A stretch of DNA of 64,000 nt from Seohaeicola saemankumensis (GTDB lineage Bacteria > Pseudomonadota > Alphaproteobacteria > Rhodobacterales > Rhodobacteraceae): contig NZ_JAINWI010000004.1 of NCBI RefSeq assembly GCF_021021435.1, positions 1-64,000 on the forward strand, read 5' to 3'. The notes beneath the pieces were generated by a model. That model was not told where the DNA came from. It did not search any database and worked only from the letters and a program-made list of their open reading frames with translations. Every line of letters starts with the position of its first letter. Within the stretch, counting starts at the first letter, position 1. The translations under genes and the position numbers were made by a program. Shown in pieces: positions 1 through 9,692 of the stretch.

Positions 1-35
1 GTCCGGTCAACAACGTCGCGTCTCTGCGTCGCCGT

Positions 36-112
36 GAGGGGGGTTCTACGGTTTGATGCGGTGGGCCGCAAGTGCTTTTTTCACAAACGTCATAATTTTT
101 TCATCCAGCCCT
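36..112 (-). promoter_or_regulatory. Strong rRNA-type promoter reading leftward out of the window
   Basis: On the minus strand TTGCGG (71-66) is followed after exactly 17 nt by TAGAAC (48-43), then a run of C residues (a GC-rich discriminator). Upstream (about 75-112) there are repeated A/T tracts like an UP element. This combination is typical of stringently controlled rRNA or tRNA promoters. No gene start is visible between the -10 box and the window edge, so the transcript must begin at about position 36 and run left. That it is an rRNA operon is inferred. Confidence 0.55.
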
Positions 113-453
113 TTTTTCAAGGTTTTTGAGGGGGTTAGATTGCAGGAATTGCGCCAGGCGCTCGCTTTGAGAAACAATATTGCCCGCCCTGCGCAGGGTC
201 ATCGACTAGATGTTGCGTTATCCACAGGCCTGTCCACAAACGACCTACGATCCGTCGCAGACTCATCCGCCAGTTCACCCCCCAAACCGTGAAGACTCGA
301 CGTGGCGGGGTCAGTAGAATGAGTCGTTCCAGCCGCCAAACAGCGCACGGAGCGGCCTAACAGCCGCGAGTCGTTCTTAATCTGCCCGTTTTTAATGCAG
401 AGATTCGCCGCTTTTGTCCGGATTGGCTGCGAATCTTGAACAGCGGAACAGGA
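113..453. other. Gene-poor intergenic region with a DnaA-box-like pair
   Basis: No convincing CDS was found. The short ORF across 53-292 has no ribosome site and unusual codon use. TTATCCACA (218-226) matches the DnaA-box consensus, and a weaker copy CTGTCCACA (230-238) follows 12 bp on. The rest is T-rich on the left and GC-rich on the right, between the msrQ stop and the leftward promoter. Confidence 0.4.
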
Positions 454-1065
454 TCAGGCGCGCGACATGCGGGACGCGATCATCCCGAATGGCAGACGCA
501 TTGCGAGCAGCATCACGATGGCCACCAGATAGAGCAGCGGTTCGATCTGGAATCCTTTGCTGAGCATCACGAAATGCACCGCGCCCAGTAGCACCGCTAT
601 ATAGGTGAGTTTGTGAAGCTGCCGCCATTTCGGCCCCAACCGCCGCACCGACAAGTTGTTCGAGGTCAGCGCCAAAGGCAGCATCAGCAGAAAGCCGATC
701 ATCCCGATGGTAATATAGGGCCGCTTCACAATGTCTGCCCAGATGCGAGCAGGGGTCTGAACATCCAATACAAGCCAGACCAGAAGATGCAGGGCCACAT
801 AGGTAAAGGCCAGAACGCCGATCGCACGACGAAAGCGGATCAGGTTCACACCCGCGAACCGTCGCAAAGGGGTCACGCAAAGCCCCGCGATCAGCAACTG
901 CAGGGCAAACAACCCCAATTCATGTTCCAGCGCCTTGATCGGCTCGACCCCCAGCCCGCCGGTTAGCCCAAGATACAGGAACCACGGCGCAGGCAAGAGG
1001 CCGACCATATAGATCAGCCACACTGGCACGCGTCGGACCGCGCCATTCACACGCTCCGCCAGCAT
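454..1065 (-). CDS. msrQ: MsrQ, heme-binding membrane subunit of the MsrPQ methionine sulfoxide reductase
   Basis: This 203-residue protein is strongly hydrophobic, with about six membrane segments and conserved histidines in the ferric-reductase-like fold (for example in VALHLLVWLV and HKLTYIAVLLGAVHF). It is known to pass electrons from the quinone pool or cytosolic flavin through b-heme to periplasmic MsrP. It starts 3 nt after the msrP stop, so the two genes form a translationally coupled pair. The length fits the YedZ/MsrQ family. Confidence 0.93.
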   Translation of the reverse strand: MLAERVNGAVRRVPVWLIYMVGLLPAPWFLYLGLTGGLGVEPIKALEHELGLFALQLLIAGLCVTPLRRFAGVNLIRFRRAIGVLAFTYVALHLLVWLVLDVQTPARIWADIVKRPYITIGMIGFLLMLPLALTSNNLSVRRLGPKWRQLHKLTYIAVLLGAVHFVMLSKGFQIEPLLYLVAIVMLLAMRLPFGMIASRMSRA

Positions 1066-1068
1066 TTC

Positions 1069-1974
1069 TCAGAAGAACTCCCGCAGGTCCATGCCCGCAT
1101 AGAGGCTACCCACCTCGTCGGCATATCCGTTCATCATGAGCGTCGGCTCGTTGCGCGCGAACAGACCGCCGCCGACACGCCGCTCGCTCGCCTGCGACCA
1201 GCGGGGGTGATCCACTTCGGGATTCACATTACTATAGAAGCCGTATTCCCGCGGCGCGGCCTTATTCCAACTGGTGGGGGGCTCGCTGTCGGTCAGCGTG
1301 ATCCGCACGACCGACTTGATCGACTTGAAGCCGTATTTCCAAGGCACAACCAGACGCAGGGGCGCGCCATTCTGGTTGGGAATGTCGCGGCCATAGATGC
1401 CGGTGGCCATGATCGTCAGGGGATGCATCGCCTCGTCCAGGCGCAAGCCCTCGACATAGGGCCAGTCCAGCACAGGAAATCTGACACCCGGCATTTCTTC
1501 GGGGCGAAGCAGGGTTTCAAAGGCCACGTGTGTCGCACCGGACTGGACACCAGCCATTTCCAGCATGTCGGCCAGTTCAAAGCCGTTCCACGGAATCACC
1601 ATCGACCATGCCTCGACACAACGGAAACGATAGATGCGTTCCTCGACGGTCATGCGCGCCATGATATCCTCGAAGGCATAGTCCCCGGGGCGGTCCACCA
1701 TGCCGTCGATCTTGACCGTCCAGGGCGCGGTCGTCATCTGGCCTGCATTCTTTGCAGGGTCACCCTTGTCGGTGCCGAACTCGTAGAAATTGTTGTAGGT
1801 GGTGATCTCTTCCCAGCTATTGGGGGCAAGCTGGCCGTCTTGTGCACGGCCCTGCCCCGCCAAGCCCGCAAGACCAAGCCCCGCGATCCCTGCCAACAGG
1901 TTGCGCCGGTCAAGGTAGAGGCTTTCGGGGGTCACATCCCGTTCTTTCAGGTCTGACTTCCAACGATAGGCCAT
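1069..1974 (-). CDS. msrP: MsrP, periplasmic molybdopterin methionine sulfoxide reductase catalytic subunit
   Basis: The 301-residue protein reduces protein-bound methionine sulfoxide in the periplasm. A twin-arginine signal ([11 protein letters not shown], residues 22-32) ends near GRAQ, as expected for a folded molybdenum protein exported by Tat. Cys119 in YRFRCVEAW is the expected molybdenum ligand of the sulfite-oxidase fold. The start MAYRW was chosen over an upstream in-frame ATG because it gives the usual short N-terminus before the Tat motif. Downstream msrQ supplies electrons. Confidence 0.94.
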   Translation of the reverse strand: MAYRWKSDLKERDVTPESLYLDRRNLLAGIAGLGLAGLAGQGRAQDGQLAPNSWEEITTYNNFYEFGTDKGDPAKNAGQMTTAPWTVKIDGMVDRPGDYAFEDIMARMTVEERIYRFRCVEAWSMVIPWNGFELADMLEMAGVQSGATHVAFETLLRPEEMPGVRFPVLDWPYVEGLRLDEAMHPLTIMATGIYGRDIPNQNGAPLRLVVPWKYGFKSIKSVVRITLTDSEPPTSWNKAAPREYGFYSNVNPEVDHPRWSQASERRVGGGLFARNEPTLMMNGYADEVGSLYAGMDLREFF

Positions 1975-2041
1975 ATACTGCTCCCTCACATTATTTGAGG
2001 AGATCTATCCCAAGTTTCGCTTTCGGCAAAACCACGATGCC

Positions 2042-3535
2042 TCACATTGGCGTGGTTGGGTTGTAACTTGGTCGGATCTTGTTCATCGGGATCGACTCGC
2101 CATTCGTCTGAACAAGCCGCACATGCCTGCGCCGCATCAGCCGCGGTTCGGACACGCCAACAGAATGGGCGATGGTCTCGACCTCCTTGATGATGGACTT
2201 TGCGTAATTGGCGACTTTCTCGAACTTGTCCTCGACCACCAGTCCTGCCTGTAATTTCGGATCATGCGTCGTTATTCCCGTAGGACAGGTATTGCGATTG
2301 CATTTCAGCGCCTGAATGCAACCAAGGCTGAACATGAAGCCGCGCGCCGATGTCACAAAATCGGCCCCCGCGCAAATCGCCCATGCGACATCCGACGGGT
2401 TCACCAGCTTTCCACTGGCAATGATGCGGATACGCTCTTTCAGCCCGTGGCGATCCCGCAGGTCGACGATCCGTACCAGCGCCTCGCGCAGGGGCATGCC
2501 AACAAGGTCGATCAGGGGCATGGGCGCGGCACCGGTTCCTCCTTCGCCACCATCGACAGCGATGAAATCGGGCGCCGAATCCGGCCCGCGCGCATTGATC
2601 AGTGCAAAGAAATCTTCCCATGCCTCGGACGAGCCGATGACGGTTTTGAACCCGACCGGCTTGCCCGTAACCTTGCGGATATGCGCCACCGTATCCAGAA
2701 GCGTTTCGAAACTGTCGATTTCGGGGTGGCGGTTCGGAGAGACACTATCGCGCCCCAATGGAATTCCCCTGATCTCGGCGATCTCGGCATTCACCTTCTC
2801 ACCGGGCAGGATGCCGCCTTTGCCCGGCTTCGCCCCTTGCGCCAGTTTCAGTTCGAACATCCGCACCTGTGGATGCTCGGACACTTCGCGCAGTTTGTCG
2901 TCGGACAGATTGCCATGTTCGTCCCGGACGCCGTATTTCGCGGTGCCAATCTGGAAGACAATGTCACAAGCACCTTTCAGATGGAAAGGTGACAGGCCGC
3001 CTTCACCTGTGTTGAGCCATATCCCCGCCTTGGCCGCACCACGGCTCAGCGCCTCGACCGCCGGACGCGAGATCGCGCCATAACTCATCCCCGAGATATT
3101 GAAGATGGATTTCGCGCGATAGGGAATCGCGGCTGTCGGACCGATTATCATGGGTTGCGTGACCGAAAACTGATCATCCAGCGGCGGAAAGACCGCATTG
3201 ACGAAAATTGCGGTGCCGGGAATCGACAGATTGCGGGTGGACCCGAAGGCCACCGTGTTCCCCTGCCCTTTGGTCGCATGATAGACCCAGTCACGTTGCG
3301 CGCGGTTGAACGGCATTTCTTCGCGGTCCATCGCAAAGAAATACTGGCGAAAGAACTCTCCCAATGCGGTAAACAGATGCCTGAAACGGCCGATTACCGG
3401 ATAGTTGCGCCGCACCGCATCGCCAGTCTGCACCTTGTCCACGACAAAGAAAATCATCGCCGCCAGAGCCGCAACGCCCAGAACCAGAACGAACAACAAG
3501 GCGAGCAGAAGCAGCGCATTCATCGCGAAATCCAT
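2042..3535 (-). CDS. Membrane-anchored FMN-binding glutamate-synthase-like protein
   Basis: The 497-residue protein has one N-terminal membrane helix (residues about 5-32) followed by a GltB-type FMN/TIM-barrel domain. DFIAVDGGEGGTGAAP and the cysteine set CIQALKCNRNTCP (C-x5-C-x4-C, the 3Fe-4S ligands of glutamate synthase) are visible. The N-terminal glutaminase domain of true GltB is absent, so it cannot use glutamine on its own and its substrate is unknown. The start at MDFAMN was chosen because the upstream ORF extension is not hydrophobic and lies in the divergent promoter region. msrP follows 67 nt downstream on the same strand. Confidence 0.85.
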   Translation of the reverse strand: MDFAMNALLLLALLFVLVLGVAALAAMIFFVVDKVQTGDAVRRNYPVIGRFRHLFTALGEFFRQYFFAMDREEMPFNRAQRDWVYHATKGQGNTVAFGSTRNLSIPGTAIFVNAVFPPLDDQFSVTQPMIIGPTAAIPYRAKSIFNISGMSYGAISRPAVEALSRGAAKAGIWLNTGEGGLSPFHLKGACDIVFQIGTAKYGVRDEHGNLSDDKLREVSEHPQVRMFELKLAQGAKPGKGGILPGEKVNAEIAEIRGIPLGRDSVSPNRHPEIDSFETLLDTVAHIRKVTGKPVGFKTVIGSSEAWEDFFALINARGPDSAPDFIAVDGGEGGTGAAPMPLIDLVGMPLREALVRIVDLRDRHGLKERIRIIASGKLVNPSDVAWAICAGADFVTSARGFMFSLGCIQALKCNRNTCPTGITTHDPKLQAGLVVEDKFEKVANYAKSIIKEVETIAHSVGVSEPRLMRRRHVRLVQTNGESIPMNKIRPSYNPTTPM

Positions 3536-3665
3536 ATATTTAACCCTTTTGATTTGTATCAAAGCACCTAAAGCCGCAAAGCTTAGACTGGTTATATTGT
3601 GAAACAGCGGCAAGACATCTTCTTGCCGAATTCGGCCTTGTCGGGCCTTCAGGGAGGACACCGTG

Positions 3666-4109
3666 ATGAAAAGATTGATGATGAGTCTGTGCATGTCCGC
3701 ATTTGCTGCAACCACTGCGCTGGCGCAGGACATGGTTACCTATACCACCGATCAATCCTTTGACGACGTCGTCTTCGGACTGGAGAACGCGATCATCGGT
3801 GAAGGACTGGTGATTGATGCAACGTCCCATGTCGGCGATATGCTCGAAAGGACAAAGGCGGATGTGGGATCGGATGTCACGATTTTCGTGAAGGCCGATG
3901 TCTACAGCTTCTGCTCGGCCCAAGTGTCGCGCAAGGTAATGGAAGCGGACCCTATGAACATCGTCTTCTGCCCCTATGACATTTTCGTCGCCGTCTCGCC
4001 TGACAAGCCTGACCAGACCATGATCGGGTATCGCAGCTTTCCCGAAGGCCCAATGAAAGAGGTCGAGGCGCTTCTGGACCAGATCGCACGCACCGCCATC
4101 GGGCAGTAG
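3666..4109 (+). CDS. DUF302 domain protein, exported
   Basis: A protein of 147 residues with a signal peptide (MKRLMMSLCMSAFAATTALA, then Q). The mature part follows the DUF302 pattern (SFDDVVFGLENAI, then ERTKADVG and FCPYDIFVAV), a small alpha/beta fold of unknown biochemical role. The ATG at 3666 is preferred over the GTG at 3663; GGGAGGA about 10 nt upstream serves as ribosome site. It is divergent from the glutamate-synthase-like gene, with about 130 bp between them. Confidence 0.75.
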   Translation: MKRLMMSLCMSAFAATTALAQDMVTYTTDQSFDDVVFGLENAIIGEGLVIDATSHVGDMLERTKADVGSDVTIFVKADVYSFCSAQVSRKVMEADPMNIVFCPYDIFVAVSPDKPDQTMIGYRSFPEGPMKEVEALLDQIARTAIGQ

Positions 4110-4318
4110 ATCAGATCAACCTAAAGCGGATTTGTTCACGGCTCACTCGCGCCTGATCACAAGGATCTTATTGGAAAACACATCGCGGCGCGGCTTAGGG
4201 CGGTGCCGTTTACTGTCAAGCAGGATCGGCGGGAATCCCCGCTGAACCAATGTCGCATCTCGGGAGTAGTCCAAGTGTTGCCAATGAAGGCAGCCCTTAA
4301 CAGACTATGGAGACCAAG

Positions 4319-4798
4319 ATGTTCCGCAGAACCTACCTTGCCCTCACAACAGCCGCTCTGATGGCTGGTCCCGCATTCGCCGATATGCATTCCAAGGATA
4401 TCGTCGATACAGCCGTGGAAGCAGGCTCTTTCACAACACTGGTCGCAGCCGTCGAAGCCGCAGGTCTGGTCGACACGCTGAAGGGCGGGGGCCCGTTCAC
4501 CGTTTTCGCGCCGACAGACGAGGCCTTTGCAGCACTGCCGGAAGGCACTGTCGAGGATCTGCTGCTGCCAGAGAATATCGACCAATTGACAGCAATCCTG
4601 ACCTATCACGTCGTTCCAGGCGCGGTGATGTCGGGTGACCTTTCGGATGGTATGACCGCAACCACTGTTCAGGGTAGTGACATCACCATCATGACCGAAG
4701 GTGGCGTGACCATTAACGGTGCAAATGTCGTCACAGCCGATATCAAAGCGTCAAACGGCGTGATCCACGTGATTGATGCAGTGATCCTGCCAGAGTAA
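4319..4798 (+). CDS. Fasciclin (FAS1) domain protein, secreted
   Basis: The 159-residue protein has a signal peptide ending near AGPAFA and a single FAS1 domain. The H1 and H2 family signatures are clear ([17 protein letters not shown], then [11 protein letters not shown] and [13 protein letters not shown]). FAS1 domains mediate surface or extracellular adhesion. An in-frame ATG at 4307 exists, but GGAG at 4309-4312 is ideally placed for the ATG at 4319. A terminator follows the stop. Confidence 0.85.
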   Translation: MFRRTYLALTTAALMAGPAFADMHSKDIVDTAVEAGSFTTLVAAVEAAGLVDTLKGGGPFTVFAPTDEAFAALPEGTVEDLLLPENIDQLTAILTYHVVPGAVMSGDLSDGMTATTVQGSDITIMTEGGVTINGANVVTADIKASNGVIHVIDAVILPE

Positions 4799-4831
4799 TT
4801 TCGGGTTCACGATACGGAAACAAAATAAATT

Positions 4832-4859
4832 AAAAGCGGGCCTTTGTTGCCCGCTTTTT
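4832..4859 (+). terminator. Rho-independent terminator after the fasciclin gene
   Basis: AAAAGCGGGC pairs with GCCCGCTTTT around a 7-nt loop and is followed by T residues. Confidence 0.85.
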
Positions 4860-5019
4860 CTTTGATTACCACGTTTCTGCCGTTTTTCGTTCTCAATTTC
4901 GTCAAGGTTTGCCAAATTGCTTTTGCGTCAACAGGTTGTCGTGGATAGCCTGCCAACAAGAATCTGGCTAGTTCAAGCTTGTCGCGCAGTTGTGAGTTAC
5001 AAGTTTTTCGGAGTATGCG
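4860..5019 (+). other. Upstream region of the RTX gene
   Basis: About 160 bp without a gene, containing the RTX leader. GGAG at about 5009, 6 nt before the ATG, is the ribosome site. No confident -35/-10 pair was found. Confidence 0.4.
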
Positions 5020-6759
5020 ATGACGACGATTATTGAAACGGCAGATGCTGCACTTGGTGCGACATCAATTTATTCACTTGTTGAAGGCGACGTCCTTGAA
5101 GGCTCAATCGACATAGACGATAGCGGCGATACAGTCACCGCATCCCTTGTTGCAGGCGAGACCTATACTTTCTCATTGGTAAGCAGCGGTTTGCCAGACC
5201 ATATTTCGCTTACCTATGACAACGGGCTGGAATCCGGCAGCGTCACAGGCGGCTCTTTGATCGAGAATGATTCAAGCACCCTGATCCTGACATTTACCGC
5301 CACATACACCGGGACCTACAGCATCTCCATGCTCGGCACTGGCGGGATTGACTACAGCCTGTACTTTGGCCCCCTACCTTCTACCCCTTCTTTGGTGCCA
5401 ACAATTGGCGATGATGTGCTGAGCGGCTCGTCAAGCTCGGATGTGATTGACCTTCTGGATGGCAATGACAGCTATTCGGGCGATGGTGGTTCCGACCGCA
5501 TCTTTGCCGGTGCGGGCAACGACACGGTGTCCGGCGATACCGGCAACGATCTGCTGGAGGGTGGCGACGGGTTGGACGTTCTCTACGGTGGCACTGGCCG
5601 CGACAGGCTGTTCGGTGGCGCCGACGATGATATGCTGGATGCTGGCAACGGTGACGACCTGCTGGAGGGCGGCACAGGCCATGACACATTGCTGGGCGGA
5701 GCCGACAATGACAGCCTTTCGGGTGGGGATGGCGACGATGTCCTTAATGGCGGCAAAGGTGACGATCTCCTGACCGGCGGCGCAGGTGCGGATGTTTTCG
5801 TGTTCCGCAGCGGTTCCGGTGGCAACACGATCTCTGATTTCCAGGTCGGGCTGGACAGGATCGACCTGTCTGGATCGGGGTTCTGGGACATTTTGCAACT
5901 GGCCCTGTCGGACAGTTCAGGCGAGACACACATAGACCTTGGCAGTGGCGCCTCTATCGCGCTTGCGGGCGTCGGCCTAGAGTCGCTGACAGCCGCTGAT
6001 TTCATTCTGGATGAAGCACCCAAACCTGCCCAACCAACCGAAGGTGGCGACGTCCTGTTCGGCACCGGCAACAATGATGTCATCGACGCCGGCGCAGGCA
6101 GCGACAAGGTCTTTGGTGGCAGGGGAAATGACCAGATCATCGGCGGAACCGGTGAAGACCGCCTTTACGGCGAAGAGGGTCGCGATACCATTGAGGGCGG
6201 TTCCGGTGCAGACAATATCTACGGTGGCGGCGGGAATGACACGCTGCACGGCGCATCCAGCAACGACCTGATCTATGGTGGAAACGGGGCCGACTCCATT
6301 GATGGCGGCGCTGACAATGACCGCCTATATGGCGACGGCGGAAGTGACATGCTGATCGGCGAAAGCGGGAATGACAAGCTTTACGGCGGCGGCGGGACCG
6401 ACCAGCTTTTTGGCGGTGCAGGTAAAGATACGCTGGAGGGTGGTGTCGACAATGACGTCCTTGATGGCGGGCTTGGCGCGGACATCCTGACCGGTGGTTC
6501 GGGTACGGATGTGTTTGTCTTTGCAAACCGTATGAACAAGGACCGGATCACCGATTTCGAAGACGGGCTGGACAGACTAGATTTCTCGGCCTTCGGTTTC
6601 TTCAACATCTCCAGCCTGACGGTCACACAGGTCGGATCGGCCACGGAAATACGTGTAAACTCTGGGAACTTGGTTCTTCTAGACAATGTCGATGCAGCGC
6701 TTATCGACAACAGCGATTTCTTCTGGGCGTTGGATCCGGGCGATTTCAACGTCGGTTAA
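5020..6759 (+). CDS. RTX calcium-binding protein with PPC-like N-terminal domain and two repeat blocks
   Basis: The 579-residue, very acidic protein has no Sec signal. Residues about 20-115 resemble a pre-peptidase C-terminal (PPC) beta-sandwich (AGETYTFSLVSSG, TYTGTYSISMLGTGG). Two arrays of GGxGxDxLx nonapeptides follow (about 130-265 and 340-500). Each is capped by a serralysin-type segment (ADVFVFRSGSGGNTISDFQ; TDVFVFANRMNKDRITDF). The C-terminus DPGDFNVG resembles an uncleaved type I secretion signal. No metalloprotease HExxH or other enzymatic domain is present. The T1SS genes at 51.2-54.2 kb are candidate exporters. Exact function is unknown. Confidence 0.85.
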   Translation: MTTIIETADAALGATSIYSLVEGDVLEGSIDIDDSGDTVTASLVAGETYTFSLVSSGLPDHISLTYDNGLESGSVTGGSLIENDSSTLILTFTATYTGTYSISMLGTGGIDYSLYFGPLPSTPSLVPTIGDDVLSGSSSSDVIDLLDGNDSYSGDGGSDRIFAGAGNDTVSGDTGNDLLEGGDGLDVLYGGTGRDRLFGGADDDMLDAGNGDDLLEGGTGHDTLLGGADNDSLSGGDGDDVLNGGKGDDLLTGGAGADVFVFRSGSGGNTISDFQVGLDRIDLSGSGFWDILQLALSDSSGETHIDLGSGASIALAGVGLESLTAADFILDEAPKPAQPTEGGDVLFGTGNNDVIDAGAGSDKVFGGRGNDQIIGGTGEDRLYGEEGRDTIEGGSGADNIYGGGGNDTLHGASSNDLIYGGNGADSIDGGADNDRLYGDGGSDMLIGESGNDKLYGGGGTDQLFGGAGKDTLEGGVDNDVLDGGLGADILTGGSGTDVFVFANRMNKDRITDFEDGLDRLDFSAFGFFNISSLTVTQVGSATEIRVNSGNLVLLDNVDAALIDNSDFFWALDPGDFNVG

Positions 6760-6777
6760 ATAGACAGGACAAAAGGG

Positions 6778-6808
6778 AAAGGCCCGCCGATATGGCGGGC
6801 CTTTTTTT
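6778..6808 (+). terminator. Terminator between the RTX gene and clpB
   Basis: AAAGGCCCGCC and GGCGGGCCTTT form an 11-bp stem with a GATAT loop, followed by a T run. It lies between convergent genes and probably works in both directions. Confidence 0.88.
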
Positions 6809-6848
6809 GGTAGCTTATGACAGCAACTTCGTTCCAAGAAGAGATGGG

Positions 6849-9467
6849 TTAGTGAATAACCGCATCATCGGGCTTTGTCCGGTTCGACGCGGCAACACGA
6901 TCCCCGATAATCAGACCTTCAGCGCCTGCTGACACGTTAACAACCGATCCGTCCTTCACATCGCCGGCCAGCAGCATTTCAGCCAGCGGATCCTGCAACG
7001 TGCGCTGGATCACCCGCTTGAGGGGGCGCGCGCCGAACACAGGATCATAGCCTTCATCGGCCAGCCATGTCTTGGCACTTGCATCCAGTTCCAGCACGAT
7101 CTTGCGCCCGACCAACCGCTTGAGCAACCGGCGCAACTGAATCTCGACGATTCCGTCCATATCCTTGCGCGTCAGGCGGTCGAATATGATGGTCTCGTCC
7201 AGACGGTTCAGGAACTCGGGACGGAAATGTGCTCGCACCGCATCCATCACGTCACGCTTGGCTGTCGACGCATCCGCACCGTCGGGCAACTGGCTCAACG
7301 CTTGCGCGCCGAGGTTCGATGTCAGAACGATCAGCGTTTGCTTGAAGTCGACCGTGCGGCCCTGACCATCGGTCAGAACACCGTCATCCAGCACTTGCAG
7401 CAAGACGTTGAACACATCGGGATGGGCCTTTTCCACCTCGTCGAACAGCACAACCTGATAGGGCCTGCGGCGCACAGCTTCGGTCAGCACCCCGCCCTCG
7501 TCATAGCCGACATAGCCCGGAGGGGCACCGATCAGACGCGCGACCGAATGCTTTTCCATGAATTCGGACATGTCGATACGGACCATCGCGCTGTCGTCGT
7601 CAAACAGATACTCGGCGACTGCCTTGGTCAGTTCTGTCTTGCCGACACCCGTTGGCCCCAGAAACAGGAATGACCCCAGCGGACGGTTCTCATCGTTCAG
7701 GCCTGCGCGGGCGCGACGGACGGCATTGGAAATCGCCTTCACCGCTGTGCCCTGCCCGATCACGCGGCGGCCAAGCTCTTCCTCCATCCGCAACAGCTTG
7801 TCGCGTTCGCCTTCCAGCATCTTCGATGTCGGAATTCCTGTCCAACGCTCGACCACCTGTGCGATCTGCTCAGGGCGCACGGCCTCTTCGACCATGACGC
7901 CATCGGCCCCGACTTCTTCCGCATCTGCAAGCTTTTTCTCTAGCTGGGGGATCACGCCGTAAGACAACTCGCCAGCTTTGGCCAGATTGCCCTCGCGCTT
8001 GGCAATCTCCAGATCGGCGCGCGCGCGGTCAAGCTGCTCTTTCAGATCGCGCGCACCCGCCAGCTTGTCGCGTTCCGCCTGCCATTTCGCTGTCATCTCG
8101 GACGAGCGTTCAAGCAATTCGGCCAGATCTTTTTCCAGCGTGGTCAGACGATCCTTGGAGGCCGCATCATCCTCAAGACGCAGCGCTTCGGATTCGATCT
8201 GCTTTTGTAGGATCTCACGATCCAGTGCATCGAGTTCCTCGGGTTTGCTGTCCACTTCCATTCGCAGCCGACTTGCCGCCTCGTCCATCAGGTCGATGGC
8301 CTTGTCGGGCAAGAAACGGTCGGTGATGTAGCGATGGCTGAGCGTTGCCGCAGCCACCAAAGCCGAATCGCTGATCCGCACACCGTGGTGCAGCTCATAC
8401 TTCTCCTTGATACCCCGCAGGATCGAGATTGTATCCTCGACCGTGGGTTCCGATACCATTACAGGCTGGAAGCGCCGCGCCAAAGCCGCGTCTTTTTCCA
8501 CGTATTTGCGATATTCATCCAGCGTGGTGGCCCCGACGCAATGCAATTCGCCCCGTGCCAGTGCCGGCTTGATCAGGTTGGCCGCATCCATGGCCCCATC
8601 GGATTTACCGGCACCGACCAGCGTGTGCATCTCGTCGATAAACAGGATGATCTCGCCCGCAGCATTCGTCACTTCGTTCAAGACGGCCTTAAGCCGCTCC
8701 TCGAACTCGCCGCGATATTTCGCACCGGCGATCAGCGCACCCATGTCCAGCGCCATCAGGCGTTTGTTGCGCAGGGATTCCGGCACATCGCCGTTCACGA
8801 TCCGCAAAGCAAGCCCTTCGGCAATTGCGGTTTTCCCAACACCAGGTTCGCCGATCAGCACCGGATTGTTCTTGGTGCGGCGGCTGAGAACCTGCATCGC
8901 GCGGCGGATTTCCTCGTCTCGGCCAATGATAGGGTCGATCTTGCCGGCCTCGGCGGCTTCTGTCAGATCACGCGCATATTTCTTGAGGGCGTCATATCCT
9001 TCTTCAGCACTCGCCGTATCAGCGGTGCGGCCCTTGCGAATGTCATTGACCGCTTCGTTCAACTTCTGTGCGGTCACACCGCCCGTCTCAAGCGCCTCTT
9101 TAGCGGTAGATTTTACCATGCAAAGCGCCATCAGGATGCGTTCGACCGGAACAAAACTGTCGCCCGCCTTGGTCGCGATCTTGGATGCCTCATCCAGAAC
9201 CTTGACGGTCACATTGTCCAGATAGACCTGCCCTGCATCACCCGACACTTTGGGGAATTTAGAAAGGGTCAATGCCAGCGCATCGTTGACGCGTGCGGTA
9301 TTACCTCCGGCACGTTTGATCAGGTTGCTCGCAAGCCCCTGTTCATCGTCCATCAGCGCTTTCAGAATATGATCCGGTGCCAGTCGCTGGTGTTCCTCGC
9401 GCATGGCGATCGTCTGCGCCGCTTGAATGAAGCCGCGCGACCGTTCCGTGAACTTGCTCAAGTCCAT
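6849..9467 (-). CDS. clpB: ClpB, ATP-dependent protein disaggregase
   Basis: 872 residues, close to the family norm. The order is: N-terminal Clp repeat domain (1-150), first AAA+ module with GEPGVGKTA and the [13 protein letters not shown] pore loop, coiled-coil middle domain (about 400-530), second AAA+ module with GPTGVGKTE and [11 protein letters not shown], and a C-terminal ClpB-D2-small domain. ClpB rescues aggregated proteins with DnaK. A heat-shock-type promoter is predicted upstream (9547-9575), and a GGAGAG ribosome site precedes the start. Confidence 0.97.
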   Translation of the reverse strand: MDLSKFTERSRGFIQAAQTIAMREEHQRLAPDHILKALMDDEQGLASNLIKRAGGNTARVNDALALTLSKFPKVSGDAGQVYLDNVTVKVLDEASKIATKAGDSFVPVERILMALCMVKSTAKEALETGGVTAQKLNEAVNDIRKGRTADTASAEEGYDALKKYARDLTEAAEAGKIDPIIGRDEEIRRAMQVLSRRTKNNPVLIGEPGVGKTAIAEGLALRIVNGDVPESLRNKRLMALDMGALIAGAKYRGEFEERLKAVLNEVTNAAGEIILFIDEMHTLVGAGKSDGAMDAANLIKPALARGELHCVGATTLDEYRKYVEKDAALARRFQPVMVSEPTVEDTISILRGIKEKYELHHGVRISDSALVAAATLSHRYITDRFLPDKAIDLMDEAASRLRMEVDSKPEELDALDREILQKQIESEALRLEDDAASKDRLTTLEKDLAELLERSSEMTAKWQAERDKLAGARDLKEQLDRARADLEIAKREGNLAKAGELSYGVIPQLEKKLADAEEVGADGVMVEEAVRPEQIAQVVERWTGIPTSKMLEGERDKLLRMEEELGRRVIGQGTAVKAISNAVRRARAGLNDENRPLGSFLFLGPTGVGKTELTKAVAEYLFDDDSAMVRIDMSEFMEKHSVARLIGAPPGYVGYDEGGVLTEAVRRRPYQVVLFDEVEKAHPDVFNVLLQVLDDGVLTDGQGRTVDFKQTLIVLTSNLGAQALSQLPDGADASTAKRDVMDAVRAHFRPEFLNRLDETIIFDRLTRKDMDGIVEIQLRRLLKRLVGRKIVLELDASAKTWLADEGYDPVFGARPLKRVIQRTLQDPLAEMLLAGDVKDGSVVNVSAGAEGLIIGDRVAASNRTKPDDAVIH

Positions 9468-9546
9468 GGTCTCTCTCCTTTTTCAAAGCGCCCGTGGTGT
9501 ATGGTGCCCGCCCTTGCGGCACACCTGTTTACGGGCCTCACAAACA

Positions 9547-9575
9547 AGATGGTTGCGCGGCGCAACCTGTTCAAG
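9547..9575 (-). promoter_or_regulatory. Predicted RpoH (heat-shock) promoter of clpB
   Basis: On the minus strand CTTGAA (9575-9570) is followed after 17 nt by CCATCT (9552-9547). This matches the RpoH consensus CTTGAAa-N11-16-cCCATnT when one extra base is counted on each side. A perfect inverted repeat GGTTGCGC-G-GCGCAACC (9551-9567) occupies the spacer. Confidence 0.55.
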
Positions 9576-9692
9576 ACCTTGCTTGCTGCAAATCAGAGGA
9601 CAATTTGAAAGACTCGAACTTTTACCAATCATGCCGCAATTCAGCAGCGGTCGATCTCAAAAGATAACTGATCATCTTAACCGAGATCATTG

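Noticed and set aside
53-292. ORF of 79 codons at the left edge, plus strand
   Set aside because: It has no ribosome site, runs through the rRNA-type promoter and the DnaA-like boxes, and its composition is not protein-like.
1-453. Chromosome replication origin
   Set aside because: Only one good and one weak DnaA box, and no origin-type neighbours (hemE, parAB, rsmG, dnaA) nearby.
5400-6520. Tandem DNA repeats resembling a CRISPR array or satellite
   Set aside because: They are in-frame RTX nonapeptide codons with variable third positions, with no constant repeat and no spacer pattern.
8334-9608. 424-codon ORF antisense to clpB
   Set aside because: A shadow frame of a long high-GC gene; clpB is unmistakable on the other strand.
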